Below, one piece after another: positions 12,901 through 26,000 of a stretch of DNA of 64,000 bases (positions are counted from its first letter, which is position 1; every line of letters begins with the position of its first letter). Source of the DNA: Lotus japonicus (Eukaryota; Streptophyta; Magnoliopsida; Fabales; Fabaceae). The stretch is taken from assembly GCF_012489685.1 (NCBI RefSeq), contig NC_080046.1:58270195-58334194 (forward strand), given 5' to 3'. Made by a program: the position numbers and the translations under genes. Below the pieces are notes generated by a model that worked only from the letters and a program-made list of their open reading frames with translations, made no database searches and had not been told where the DNA came from.

Positions 12901-14143
12901 GTGCTTGTTCTTCTAGAATATCTGCAGACAATACATTACCGAATTATTGTGGCAACATATTCAAATAACTTTGAGCTTCCAAGTCACGGCTCATGATTGA
13001 TCACCTTGTTTGAGCTTCTTATTCTCAGATATTAAGGCAGAAACTTCATTCTCTAAAGCAGCAAAAGTATTGGATATTTCCAGCTTTCCCTCTATCGCAA
13101 CTTTTCTCTGTGCTTGTTCTTCTTGAATATCTGCAGACAATACATTACCAAATGATTGGGGAAACATACTCAATAAATTTTAAGCTTCGAAGTCATGGTT
13201 CATGATTGATCACCTTTTTTGAGCTTCTTATTCTCAGATTCCAGATTTTCAATTCCTTTTTCAAGGATCTTGACAGCTTGGCGAAGAGCATTCCGACCCA
13301 CTACAACCTGCTCACACTTCTTCTTCAACTGATCACAAAATTCAAATAAAAAATGTGAAGTTGGTGAGTTGTAACTTGTAATCAAACTGAAACTAGCACT
13401 AATCCAAAACACATGCACAGGGGAAATGGGGATTGGGGAATCAAGAAAATAAATTGTATCTACCGAGCTACCGCACATGGTAAGCCAAACCTAGTCACCG
13501 AGTAACCGTCCACGGTTACTTGGCTAAATCACCTAAATACACTTCAAGCCCAATAAGCACAAGGCTCAATGGTTTGAATGACTGTGTATCTACCGAGCTA
13601 CCGTCGGCGGTAGCCCAGCCTAGTCACCGAGTTACAACCCACGATAATTCGGCTTAATCAACGAGACACACCCCAAGCTCAATAAACAAGTGCCGCATAT
13701 ATACGTGAACTTAAGAGACGTGTAACCCCACATTAAATAGCCACATGTAACCCCATGATCATTAACTAATCATTAAGTCATTTAAGGACCTAATAAATCA
13801 CTTTAAATATAACTCCTAAACAACAAAAAGTCCAAGAGGCATCCTTATCCTACAAAATGACTAAGACAGCTAAAAGTTTCAAGGGTTAGTTCAAGTGGTA
13901 AGAGCTAGGGGACATAAGGGTTGAGTGAGATGAAGAATGAAGGGTACAGGGTTCGAACCCTGAAGATTGACTAATTTACTAACATTATTAACAACTAACA
14001 TTTGTCCATAAAAAAATACTGAGACAACAAGATTAATGTATCTTCAGTCTAGGCGTTGTGATTGAACAAAAATGAAAGCTTACCTCCTCGCATTTGCTGC
14101 AGCAATTTGCTGGCTCAGGAATCACAGCCTTCTCTGAAGCCAT
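9961..14143 (-). CDS. Coiled-coil protein A built from a tandem exon array (spliced model, 646 aa)
   Basis: My spliced model, 5' to 3' on the minus strand: 14143-14084, 13328-13214, 13130-13005, 12921-12769, 12685-12560, 12476-12351, 12267-12112, 12032-11907, 11823-11698, 11614-11459, 11375-11250, 11166-10775, 10196-10082, 9998-9961. All joins keep one frame and the sum is 1941 nt, ending at a TAG at 9961-9963 caused by a one-base loss in exon 14. The N-terminus (MASEKAVIPEPANCCSKCEE) matches copy B. The rest is charged heptad-type coil made of repeated 42-residue and 51-52-residue modules, each ending KKLKK or KKLKQ. Short introns are 83 bp (one is 79), all GT...AG. I do not know the function. 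The module KKKCEKV..GRNALRQAVKILEKGIE recalls plant MEE22/EMB1611-type coiled-coil proteins, but that is from memory only. Expression is unknown and the locus may be a pseudogene. Confidence 0.65.
10300..10510. repeat. Paired-hairpin repeat in intron, copy 2
   Basis: It contains the palindrome GCTACCG-CACA-CGGTAGC (10312-10329), then GTAAC...GTTAC, then CTACC...GGTAG and GTTAC...GGTAAT, separated by CTAGTCACCGAGT and linked by an AAGCCCAATAAGCATAAG spacer. The same order occurs at 13455-13665 and 20300-20500, always inside the first intron of a coiled-coil gene copy. Confidence 0.8.
10775..11166 (-). other. Chimeric exon: array end fused to a second exon 1
   Basis: This 392-nt exon starts as a normal array exon and runs through EIAALQQKCGAGSREGNG and ARKLLEAAKKIA. 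It then changes, at about 10838, into the exon-1 sequence of another copy (PEKAVIPEPANCCSKCDE) and ends at a GTATGC donor. The former start codon of that copy has become an isoleucine codon inside AAAATTGCTCCAGAG. The join is in frame and its phase fits exon 13. Confidence 0.85.
11167..13213 (-). repeat. Tandem exon-intron array, 209/236-bp units in a 653-bp higher-order repeat
   Basis: Exon starts fall at 13130, 12921, 12685, 12476, 12267, 12032, 11823, 11614, 11375 and 11166. Steps are 209 bp for 126-nt exons (one 153-nt exon also occurs) and 235-239 bp for longer exons. The units follow a triplet order, long exon then IQEE-type then ILEE-type, repeated three times with starts 12921, 12267 and 11614 (steps 654 and 653 bp). 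Introns also follow the triplet: each of the three positions has its own characteristic variant. This points to amplification of a three-unit block after single-unit duplication. Confidence 0.9.
13455..13665. repeat. Paired-hairpin repeat in intron, copy 1
   Basis: It includes perfect palindromes GTAACCG-TCCA-CGGTTAC (13502-13519) and GCTACCG-TCGG-CGGTAGC (13597-13614), in the same order and spacing as the copies at 10300 and 20300. It lies in intron 1 of coiled-coil gene A. Confidence 0.8.
13871..14017 (+). mobile_element. tRNA-derived SINE, copy 2
   Basis: Same family as 42-188: GTTAGTTCAAGTGGTAAGAG, then GGGTTCGAACCCT, then a TTTGTCCATAAAAAAA end. Imperfect 11-bp target duplications ACTAAGACAGC / ACTGAGACAAC lie at 13860-13870 and 14018-14028. 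The corresponding positions in the duplicate introns at about 10707 and 20850 are empty, so the insertion came after those duplications. Confidence 0.85.
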
Positions 14144-14681
14144 TTTTCTTCTGAAGCTGGTTTTTCAAAGTGATGAAACTCTATGGCAATGAGCTTCACA
14201 AAAAATGCTAAGAGTCATCAATGAAACACACAAGTAAACATGGGAGAACATTAAACTTATGAAACAGGTGAGAAAATGTGAAAGTGGTGTCACCTTTGAG
14301 ACTCTTTTGTGAAATAAGTGGTGAGGGTGACTGAAGAATCCGGTGATCGGCGAGTAACAGCGTCGGCGGCGGTGAACTGGTTATGGGGGTGAACGGCAAC
14401 GGCAGAGACGTCGTCACTGTGAAAGCACGGCAATGGCAGCGGAAATGGCGTCGTCACCGTCGAAGTGAACACTGGTCGTGAGTGTGGAACTCTGATGTGA
14501 TGACAAACAGTCCAAATACGTTTTGAACTCAATTGACAAGTGACACGGCGAGTCGGCGACACAAAAACATGGACTAATATTATTTTTTGATCTAATATAG
14601 ATGTCCTAAATTTATAGACTTATAGGAATCGGGATGGTGAGAAGCTCACTTCTAGAGATTGGTTTCCCACATGTTTTGAGA
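14144..14681. other. Upstream region of coiled-coil gene A
   Basis: It corresponds to 20973-21630 upstream of copy B and presumably includes leader and promoter on the minus strand. It is GC-richer around 14340-14480, with no clear TATA box. Open frames on the minus strand look like chance translation of the leader (Ser/Pro/Thr-rich, not conserved in frame between the two copies). Confidence 0.55.
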
Positions 14682-15787
14682 CTTGTTTGGGGGTCAGCAT
14701 TAGATAAGAGCAGGATGTGATAGAGAAATGATTAGATAATGACATGACATGATATGATAAGAGCAAGATAGGCTCTATCATATCCTGCGTTTTAGGACTC
14801 GTTTGGGGGTCAGGATTGGATAAGAGCAGGATGTGATAGAGAAGTGATTAGATAAGGACATGATATGATAAAAGCAAGATAGGCTCTATCATATCCTGTG
14901 TTTGAGGTGGACAGGATAAGTTATGATACTAACAATGAATTTTTACATTTTTATAAATGAGCTTATGTTTTAATATTAACTAAAACTACATTTATATTTA
15001 TTGATTCGCCTATTTTAATTTTTCAGAGAGAGTCTATTTTAATTAAGATTATTATATATGTAACCAATGGGTTTTAACTTAGTAGTGGTAAGTGATCAAT
15101 GATAAATAAAGATTAATTAATTTTGTAAAAAAATTTATTAAAGATATTATTCTGTAATTTATATTTAAATTATTAATTATAATTATATAAGAAGAGAAAG
15201 CATTTTAAATAATATCTCTATATTTACTATTAAAATTAATATGAAAATATATGTGAGTAGCCTATTTTATTGTTAGTGAAGAATTATTTTGTGTATTTTT
15301 ATTATAAAATAAATAACAAAAAATAATGTTAACTAAGTAGTAGTAAGTGATAATGAAAATTTAGTTATTTTACATGAGTAAATTCAATATTTTCACCATT
15401 TATAAATCATCTTATTTTTTAATTAATTTTATTAGTAACTAAATAATTTTAACTTAACCATACCAACTAGTAATTCATAAGTAATAAAATTAATATTTTA
15501 TTAAAAACGAAATTTTATATTTATTAATTAATATTATATAAAGTTAAATATTAATTAATTTTAGGTTATGGTAATAAACAAATAAAAAACTAATATCATA
15601 TCCTATCAGGATAATTTCTATCCTAGCTCCCCCCTTAGGATAACTTTTACACATGATAGACAAAATAGGATAAGAGACATGATAGTGTTATTCTATCCTG
15701 CTGTTGCAACAATCAACATATTACAGCAGGATATATAGGATTGCTGCTATCCTATCCTATCTGTTGATCTATCCACCAAACGAACCA
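14682..15787. mobile_element. TIR DNA element with duplicated left end
   Basis: The left end (TTGTTTGGGGGTCAGCATTA) and the right end (CCACCAAACGAACC) form short inverted ends around GTTTGG-GG. The left 115 bp occurs twice in tandem (from 14684 and from 14799), each ending in GGCTCTATCATATCCTG. The interior is AT-rich and non-coding; the right part repeats TATCCT. The same position in the second segment (about 21630-21640, CTTGAGCTATAGG) lacks the element. Flanking bases suggest a short TWA-like target duplication, but this is not clean. Confidence 0.7.
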
Positions 15788-16130
15788 TAAGCAATAGAAA
15801 AAGGGGATTATGATTCTGATAGTTTGGAGAATATCCATCCATATCCTTCTGAGTAAACATTGATTTATCACTTATTAGTTGCGTGATGTGAAACATAGAG
15901 TTAGGGGTATGCTTGATTGCAACTTGATTTTTCTTTTGTCTCGTATTCTTAGAGATTGTAATATAGTTGCAGATGCATTACTTGGATAAGTGTCTAGAGA
16001 TGACACTCTCCATTGTGTTTGGAAGTTTCTTCCATCCAACGTTATTCCATTTCTTTGTCATGATTTGACTTGATTGTCTTTTCCATCTTATTTTTTCTAA
16101 TGAAAAAAAAAGTTATAAATATGTATATTC
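15788..16130 (+). pseudogene. RNase H-like relic, copy in segment A
   Basis: A short readable stretch at about 15941-15988 gives RILRDCNIVADALLG followed by a stop. This resembles the C-terminal RNase H motif (R..N.VADALA) of plant LINE-like reverse transcriptases. The same sequence, slightly better preserved, occurs at 21640-21960. Confidence 0.55.
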
Positions 16131-16161
16131 CTTAAAATAGTGAGTTATGGATTTTGGTTCC

Positions 16162-17625
<1,464 letters not shown>

Positions 17626-18471
17626 GGCACTGTATTGCTAGAGTCCTATATCTATCAATTTGCTGCTATATAGGGTTGGATTTTATTTTGTTTTCGGTCC
17701 TTTTAATGTTGTAAAACAATGATGAAGTGCTTGAACATTGCTATCTTTGATTTTGTGTATGCGATAAGATTAAAGGTCATAAGTTGTTCCACTTTCGCGG
17801 AGAAACTACAGAGTGTAGCTTCTCGAAAGTGCAATACGCTTCAAAGTTTCAAAAATTTCAGTAAGATGTTGTGATTTCTAAACAAAAGTGCTTTTTTTAA
17901 ACAAATTATGTATATTCATTGTGTCTCACGAGGAAAATAGTAGACTAAGGTTATGCGAGAAATATAGTGATGCAATTATGCAATATAACATACTGAAACT
18001 ACATAGGAATGATCCCCTAAAGCAGGTAGTAGTCTAACGAATTAAACTGAATACAGAACATTGAAAATTTCCAAACAGAACAATTCAGATAACAGTATTA
18101 CCTTTTTGGAAAACTAAACTACCCTTGAAAATAGCATGTTGATAGATCAAGCAAAGCCAAACAAATAAATATAGAAACTATATAAATTATCCCAGGAATT
18201 AGTTGTGTGCAATTTCAGAGAGCAACAGGAGCCATGTTTAAAAGCTCTCAACTAAGTGAAACCTAACTAAGGTCTAAGGCCACCTAATTTCCCATAATAG
18301 AGTTTTCAATGACTAAGGTCAGTAACAGAATGAAAGTATTAATTACATCTTAAAGTATTAATTTGAGATGTGTGCTAATCTGCTAGAAGGAACTGAAAAG
18401 GCATCAATTTTTCTCTCATTGGAATATATCTCAACATCAATGGCACCAAATAATAAGTCTTCAAGAAGTGC
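17626..18471. other. Flank between BBE pseudogene and coiled-coil gene B
   Basis: Matches the BBE 3' flank up to about 18054, then has about 365 bases not present in the first segment (18055-18415). After that, similarity resumes at the 3' end of the coiled-coil gene. No gene was seen. Confidence 0.65.
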
Positions 18472-20972
18472 TTACTCTGCCAAAAGCATCAGATTATCCA
18501 TATCTAACATTTCTATCTCCGGAAGAAATGGCGACAAAGGCTCATCTATTGCTTTTCTAAAGCATTCCTCATCAGCAACATTTTCTAAGTGTAGCAACTT
18601 CATAATATTGCCATTCACCACATCACCAAAATTATTTAATGCATCAAATATCCTCTCCCCGCATGCTTGAGATATGGGAGTATATGATGCGGGAAAGATA
18701 TAGTGTTTGCAGCCATTTGCATCCTCACAGACTCCAGCTTTCATCTCCTTTGTTTCCTTCTTTTCACCCACAGAAGTATCTTTACCCCAATGAGATTTCT
18801 TCCTCTTCTTGTGAGCCCTATCACTCTTGGCGTGTAAATTATCCATTTCTCCATACAATAAATTTGCAAGCTGCATTGTAATTTTTCTACCATCAGAAGA
18901 TAAATTTATAATACATTCAACTGCATCATGAATTCTTTTTCTCATCCTATCATGCTCAATAATTGATCTGCCAATAACAGAAACAAAAGATTTTTTTCCC
19001 TAATGCCATTGCAGTTGCCTCTTCTAGTATTATTAAAATTAAAGACAACTTATTATCCTCTATCTCAATATTGGATTCAAGATACCGTCTCATTTTTTTA
19101 ATTCTTTTGAGATGTTTCATGATGATTAGAGGAAACAAAAGATGACAAACCGTACTCCAACTTCATAAATGATAGCAAGAAGTTCAGCAATGAAACAAAC
19201 CTTAGTGAAGTCAAGTTGATCAAGAAATTGAATGTAACCACGCTTTAAGTGGTGTAATTCATGCTCTAATATGCGGCGACGATGTGCTTCATGCTCAGCC
19301 TTCATCCTTTCACGCTTAAGCTTTTCCCTCGCGTACTCCGCACGTATCTTTTGAAGCTGTAGACTGTCTGCCAAAAGCTGTAATTTATCTTCAGCAAGCT
19401 TCTTCTGCTCCTCTGCCTTATGTTTTTCCATATCGGCCGTCTTTCTTTCAACCTCAGACCTCTCCTGAGCTTTTTCCATCTTTGACTCAGCATTTCTTTT
19501 CTCCACTAACAGCTTCTTCTTTTCAGCTTTAAACCATTTGGTTGCCTCTTTAGTCTTTGACAGCTCAAAAGCCAGCTTCATTTTTCTTTCATTAACTTGT
19601 TGCTCCAAGTGAACTTGTCGAAGTTCGACTTTCGCAATCTGCTTCTCTATCTCAGCAGCTATTTTCTTCGGAGCTTCCAATAACTTCCTTGCTTCCGCCG
19701 CAGCCTTCTTTCTCTCGTCCACAGAAGTCTTCCTCTCGGAATCAGCTACTATCTTTTCTTTCTCCACAAGTTCTTTTTTCAAGCTATTGGCTTCCTTTTC
19801 AGTATCAGATATACCAGGGGCTTTCAGAACTTCCACATCCCCATTTCCTTCACGAGCACCAGCACCACATTTCTGCTGCAGTGCAGCAATCTCAGATTTT
19901 AAGGCAGAAACTTCATTCTCTAAAGCAGCAAAAGCATTGGATATTTCCAGCTTTCCCTCTATCTCAACTTTTCTCTGTGCTTGTTCTTCTTGAATATCTG
20001 CAGACAATACATTACCAAAGGATTGGGGCAACATATTCAATAAATTTTGAGCTTCCAAGTCATGGCTCATGATTGATCACCTTTTTTGAGCTTCTCATTC
20101 TCAGATTTCAGATTTTCAATTCCCTTTTCAAGGAACTTGACAGCTTGGCGAAGAGCATTCCGCCCCACTACAACCTTCTCACACTTCTTCTTCAACTGAT
20201 CACAACATTCAAATAAAAAATGTCAAGTTGATGAGTTGTAATCAAACTGAAACTAGCACTAATGCAAAACACATGCACGGGGAATCAAGAAAAGAAATTG
20301 TATTTACCAAACTACCGCACACGGTAGCCGAACCTAGTCACCGAGTAACCATCCACGGTTACCTGGCTAATACACTTCAAGCCCAATAAGCATAAGGCTT
20401 AATGGTTTGACTGACTGTGTACGATCTACTGAGCTACCGCCGACGGTAGCCCGGCATAGTCACCGAATTACAACCCACGTTAATTCGGCTTAATCAACGA
20501 GACACACTCCAAGCTCAATAAACACGCGTCGCATACATATATGAACTTAAGAGACATGTAACCCCTACATTTTTTTTGATATGCAAATGTTAATTGTTAG
20601 TAAATTAGTCCTCCTTAGTGTTCGAACCCTAGACCCTTCACCCTTCATCCCACCCAACTCTTATGTCCCAAGCTCTTACCACTTGAGCTATCCTTCAGGG
20701 ACAATAAATAGCCCTAGATTAAATAGCCGTATGTAACTCCATGATCATTAACTAATCATTATGTCATTTAAGGACCTAATTAATAACTTTAAATATAATT
20801 CCTAAACAACTAAAAGTCCAAGAGGCATCCTTACTCCTACAAAATGACTAAGATAACAGGATTAATGTATCTTCACTCTAGGCATTGTGATTAAACAAAA
20901 ATGAAAGCATACCTCATGGCATTTGCTGCAGCCATTTGCAGGCTCAGGAATCACAGCCTCCTCTGGAGCCAT
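18472..20972 (-). CDS. Coiled-coil protein B (three clear exons plus a C-terminal exon)
   Basis: The simpler paralogue of the gene at 9961-14143. Clear exons on the minus strand are 20972-20913 (MAPEEAVIPEPANGCSKCHE), 20195-20081 and 19997-19201. The intron between the last two is 83 bp (19998-20080) and is the same intron that is multiplied in copy A. Exons 1-3 give 324 codons, nearly all charged coiled coil rich in E, K, Q and A. The 5' Cys pair (CSKC) is conserved in both copies. A further exon, about 18967-18472, encodes RMRKRIHDAVECI and ends in LPEIEMLDMDNLMLLAE. Its acceptor (TTATTGGCAG) does not continue the frame of the donor after LDQLDFTK at 19201, so an intermediate exon is missing from my model or the gene is broken there. 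Function unknown; possibly an MEE22-like plant coiled-coil protein (from memory). Confidence 0.65.
20300..20500. repeat. Paired-hairpin repeat in intron, copy 3
   Basis: Contains CTACCG-CACA-CGGTAG, GTAACC-ATCCAC-GGTTAC and GCTACCG-CCGA-CGGTAGC in the order seen at 10300 and 13455, within intron 1 of coiled-coil gene B. Confidence 0.75.
20571..20708 (-). mobile_element. tRNA-derived SINE, copy 3
   Basis: Inverted orientation relative to copies 1 and 2. On the minus strand it shows TAGCTCAAGTGGTAAGAGC, then GGGTTCGAACACT and an ATTTGCATATCAAAAAAAA end. An imperfect duplication (CCCCTACATT / GCCCTAGATT) flanks it. The matching positions near 10580 and 13730 are empty. Confidence 0.85.
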
Positions 20973-21640
20973 TTTTTGTTCTCAAGCTGGTTTTTCAAAG
21001 TGATGAAACTCTATGTCAATGTGCTTCACAAAAAAATGCAACAAGTGGTGAGGGTGAAAAAAAGTAAATGTCAAGTTCATGTCACAGGTGAGGAAATGTG
21101 AAAAAAAAGGTGTCACCTTTGAGACACTTTTGTGAAACAAGTGGTGAGGGTGACTGGAGACTCCGGTGATCGGCGAGTAACAGCGACGTTGATGGTTAAG
21201 GGGGTGAACGGCAACGGCAGAGTAGAGTAGTCGTCACTGTTGAAGCAGTGAAGTCGAAGCTCGAAATGGAGAAAACGAAGGTGGTGTGAAGGTGAAGGAA
21301 CGGCAATGGCAGCGGAAATGGCGTCGTCACCGTCGAAGTGAACACTGATGACAAGGAGGAAAGATGGTGGTGTGGTCGTGACTCGTGAGTGTTGAACACT
21401 AATGACAAGCAGTCCAACTACGTTGTGAACTGAATTGGCAAGTGAGTAGTTTGAGTTTAATTTATTAAAATAATTGAATTTAAAATATATTGTAATATTT
21501 GACTTTAAAATATTTTTAAAAGTATTTTTTTTTATAGAATATAGGTGTCCTAAAGTTATAGACTTATAGGAATGGGGATGCCGAGAAGTTGAGCACGGGA
21601 TAAAGGTTGATTTACAACATGTTTGAAACTTGAGCTATAG
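20973..21640. other. Upstream region of coiled-coil gene B
   Basis: Diverged copy of 14144-14681 with an additional stretch around 21230-21290 (GTGAAGTCGAAGCTCGAAAT). Presumed leader and promoter on the minus strand. No separate gene is supported. Confidence 0.55.
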
Positions 21641-21960
21641 GAAAGTGAATTATGATTCTGATAATTTGAAGATTAGTGTATATTCTTATGAGTAAACATT
21701 ATTTTATCGTTTATTAGTTGTGTGATGTGAAACACTGAGTTGGGGGAATGGTGGATTGCAACTTGATTGTTCTGTTGTTGTCTCATATTCCTAGAGATTG
21801 TAATATGGTTGCAGATGCATTAGCTAGTGAAGCGTTTAGAGATGATCATCACTATCACTATCGTGTATGGAAGTTTTCTTCGATCTAACATAATTTCACT
21901 TCGTTGTCATCATTTGACTCTATAGTCTTTTTAATCTTGAAAAAAAGATTTGGAATTGTT
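21641..21960 (+). pseudogene. RNase H-like relic, copy in segment B
   Basis: The stretch at about 21785-21850 reads HIPRDCNMVADALASEAFRD, matching the end of the RNase H domain in plant non-LTR retrotransposon proteins. Only this short motif is recognisable. It marks the far end of the duplicated segment. Confidence 0.6.
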
Positions 21961-23084
21961 ATAGAAGAGAAAACGTGTAGATCATTATATCAATGTTGTT
22001 AAGCTAAGGCACCACTCTTATCACTCTCTTCATCCAGTCACTATTGTCCTTTTTATTCCTTTCTCTCCCTCACACACACCTACCCACAACAAGGACACAC
22101 ACAGCACTACATTGGACAGGCGGATCACAGCAAAATGGGAGACAATTTCTGAATAAATGTAGGAGGTACGGATATTTTAGGAAGATTCCTTCGGCACAAA
22201 ATAGGAGAGGGTCTTCATGAAAAAAAAATATATCTTCTCCCCTTCACCATGAGAGAGAAAAAAAAACCATTTTTTTAGCCCATTTCTCTCTTTCCCTTCA
22301 TCAATATCCAAATTTATTCCCTCATTTTTCCACGGCTCAAAAAAGCCCAATCTCTTTGATCGATCCATAAACTCCAACCAAAAGCTCAAAAACCATTTTT
22401 TACATCTTATCTTTCTCCATTTTCCTTAAGATTTCATTGACTTTCGTAATTTCGTTAGTGTGGCGTTGGAATGGACCTCATCGGATCAAGACGTTTTTAT
22501 GGAGGAATCTTAAGAGTGGCATCTGAACATTCTGGACGAATCAGACGATTTGAAACTTTGCTATCTTCTTATTTTCTTCTCTTTCTTTATCACCTCCACC
22601 AGCAGACACAAGGTTCGAACTTTGGTCATGTTTTGAAAACTGAATTACTAGAAGGAGCAAAGCCCATTTCATTGATCTCTAGGCCTCTTGTTATTGGCTA
22701 GAGGACACACTTGATGCGCGCCAAAAAAAAACCCAAAGAAGTTACAGTAATTGTAGGCTTCTTGTTTTTAATATTTTTCATGTGACAAAAATATAGTTAA
22801 GTTCTTTAATTTTATATTAGGCTTTTTTATGTATCACAATCATATTGGTGATAAAGTTACAGCAGAAAGGAATATTCACAAGGAGATGAGATTCCCACCA
22901 TAAATCTGATACAAGATATCAATTTCTAGACAATGTTCAATTGTTGAACTTTGGCACCATAAAACTGACTAAAGATAGAACGCAAACCCCCACAAACATT
23001 TATTGGGGAGCAAAATGAATTAGATAAACAAAACAGGAAATCTTGAACCCAACCAACATATGCTACACCTCGACAGTAACTAAC
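21961..23084. other. Intergenic DNA before the fatty acid hydroxylase gene
   Basis: Pyrimidine-rich stretches at 22020-22080 and 22240-22440, and a 76-codon open frame at 22471-22701 (+) with no recognised similarity; I cannot say whether it is real. The stretch 22740-23084 probably includes the 3' UTR of the minus-strand hydroxylase gene. Confidence 0.5.
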
Positions 23085-26000
23085 TTACATACTTTTGGCT
23101 TCCGCTTTTGATTGAGGAAGTGTTCCAAAAACTTTATCCCATAGTGATGAAGTGATCCCAAAGCCTTTGTCCTGAATCCGAAAGTGATGATTCAAGTGGT
23201 ACTTCTGCAGAAAAATAAGGGACACATGATTTGCTCTCGTATGGATGGAAGCCATCCTAGTATATGTTTTTCTAGGTTCATCCTAGCATATGTTACATAC
23301 ACAGAAAGGTGCAAAAGGAATAACAGGGATAGTACAGAGACTTTCAAATCTGCCCTTTACAAGTGATTTAAATCCTTCAGTTTTCCTTGGGATTATGACA
23401 ATATCATGTTTAGAATTCAGATATTAAAAAAAAAGATACAAACTTCTATCCAGGATTTTAGGGTCCCTAGCAGAATCTGTGAAAATTAAACTAGTTTCCA
23501 AGAATAGGAAGACCAAATTCAAATTCCTTCCCCAAAATACTGTCATGTTTTGGGACCCATATTTCAAGAGGCTGATAAGCATATTAATTTAGGGGGGAAA
23601 TGCCTCTACATTCACTGTATCTCAGTTTAATGCCATTCAGTTTCTACTGAAATAAAATACTATCAGCTATAACAGGTAAACTACACAACTATTTGTCTAA
23701 TCAGTGATATAGAACAAAATGGTTTTTCTTAGCAGCATTGGAGCAATAAATGGTAATTTAATTGCCATCCACAGTTAAAGGAGGGAAATGTCTGTACCTT
23801 GAGGTTTCGGGGAATTTCAGTCTTCGGCTGAGCATGGTGCAAGTAATAATGTGTGCAATCATACATTACATAACCCAATAAGCCACCTCCAAGTAAAGCA
23901 GGCGCAGTTGAAGGGGTGGACATGAGCTTCACCACGTTCCAGAACTGGATGACACAGCAGACAAAAACACCAACATCACTTCAAGGAACCTTAAACCATG
24001 GTGTGTACACATATTATCTCTAGATCTTACCAATCCTCCTGACATATCTATATTGATGATTAATCAAATAATTTTATAAAATGTCAAAAAGTATTCTAGC
24101 CATTTTCGAAAGAAAGCTACAAATTTTGGTCTACAAAGCTGAAGCCTCTTATGTGACTTCAGCAAAGCAATCCAGAAGCAACATTTCTTTGATTTTATTA
24201 AGCTCCTATCACGGAATGAGAGTATAAACAAGTCAAATAATTATTTGGGGAAGAACTATCCTTTTCAAACATAAAACTAAAAATAAATTCAAACCAAGTT
24301 TCTATTCAAATGAACAAACTGAAAAAGAATGACTAACATGAATAGGTTGTTACTGTGACAATAAAAGGACCAAAAAACTTAAGCAAGCCAAGTTTCTATT
24401 CAAACAGAGAAGAAAGATAAAAAAGAAAAGGTACACTTTCTGACTTAGAAGAAATTTAAAATCCCATAATTCTCTGAGCAGCAAATAAATTATGAAAGAG
24501 AGCAGTATATAATATGGCATAGAAGATACCGGGAACAATAATATAGCCGTTGCAGTAGGGGGGAAAACAAGTCTCAAGCCATCCATGGGATGCTTATGGT
24601 GGCAGCCATGGAGAAGATAATGCATGGTATTTCCCCTGAACCAATAGTTAACCAAAAAAAGAACAAAAAAGGACACAAGCTTTCAGTGTTACCCAAATCA
24701 ATAAGTAGTTACTCTAAGCAGACATGGTAAAAGACAACTACAAGCAAAAACTATCGAATATGGCTAGCAACAAGCTTTTTCCAATACACACTTTATCATT
24801 ATGTGAAATTGATACGGGACCCACTAAATCATTTGGAGCTTCACTTCCCCATTTGGTAAGATCCACCCTCAGTGGAACCACGCGAATTTTATCAAATAAT
24901 ATGTGTTGAAAAGAGCTTGTTGGAGAGGATGTTTGGTTGGGTAGCATTTCTCAAAATTAATATATGATTTTGTTATGTGGAAAAAAAGGCAAGAGAGAGG
25001 GAGAGGGAGAGGGAGAGAGAGATCTAACCAGTAGGTTTTTGTTTTAATGTGGAAAAGAAAACGGTGCAATGAGTATTCCAGCAATGACCACACGAAAATG
25101 CCAAGAACCACCATTAGAGCTGCATGAGGACAATTGAGGCCCCTTTGAATAGAGTTATATACAAGCCAACATACAACTGGCAACCAAATGACAGGAATTG
25201 CCCACCAGACTGTGAGTGTCAAGAACTGTTCCAAGTAATAACAAGTCAAGAACACTTCATATCTTAAAATGAATTATCAGAACATAGAATTTAAATTTTT
25301 TTAATGTGGTCGATTGATAGAAGAATTGAAGATAGATCCATAATCCCAATTAGTTGCAACATGCCCATCAAAATTTATCGGAAAGCTATATTACTAGCAT
25401 TGCGCTAGCCGCTATGGCAGTAAATGTTGGATGTGATGGGTGGACAAGAGCAAAAAATAAATGTATTGGTGATGGTAATGCACAGGTGAATGAGTAGAAA
25501 ATTATAAATACGTGAAAAAAAAATTGAGTGAATAGCCAGGGAAAAACTTAGATTATAAACAATTTAGGGCAAGAAAACTGAAACTCGCCTCATGAAGTTT
25601 AGTCATGTGAGAAGAAGATCAATAAAAGCTCCATGAGAAAAGTAGATGAATTGGAAAATAGTCATAATAAAAAGTAGAGGAGGTAGCAAAGAAAAAATTT
25701 GGAGAAACAATAAAAAGACCATTATCTAAATGGTTTTACTAGAAACTTGGATTTTGATGATGCCCATGGCATCAATTGCTCTGTCTAACCAACACCACTG
25801 AGTGTAGCAAGACTTTCGTTCTTGTAGTTGTAGTCTATACCTCCAGAATATCATTTTGAAAGAAACGGGGGCCTTCCTTGCTAACAATGGGCTGGTGAAC
25901 CCACTCTTGATAAGCTTCTCCAAGATGTCCAACCTATAGAAATTAAAAAAATTGGTCAGGTTCACTCAACGATTACTTAGGGTACAACTTATAAGCATCC

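Noticed and set aside
11167..13130. CRISPR-like array or satellite DNA
   Set aside because: Unit lengths of 209-239 bp, coding frame and splice sites conserved in each unit, and a plant genome. The repeats are exon-intron modules.
22471..22701. 76-codon plus-strand open frame as a gene
   Set aside because: No recognised similarity, no signal of coding composition and no supporting splice or promoter context; left as unexplained.
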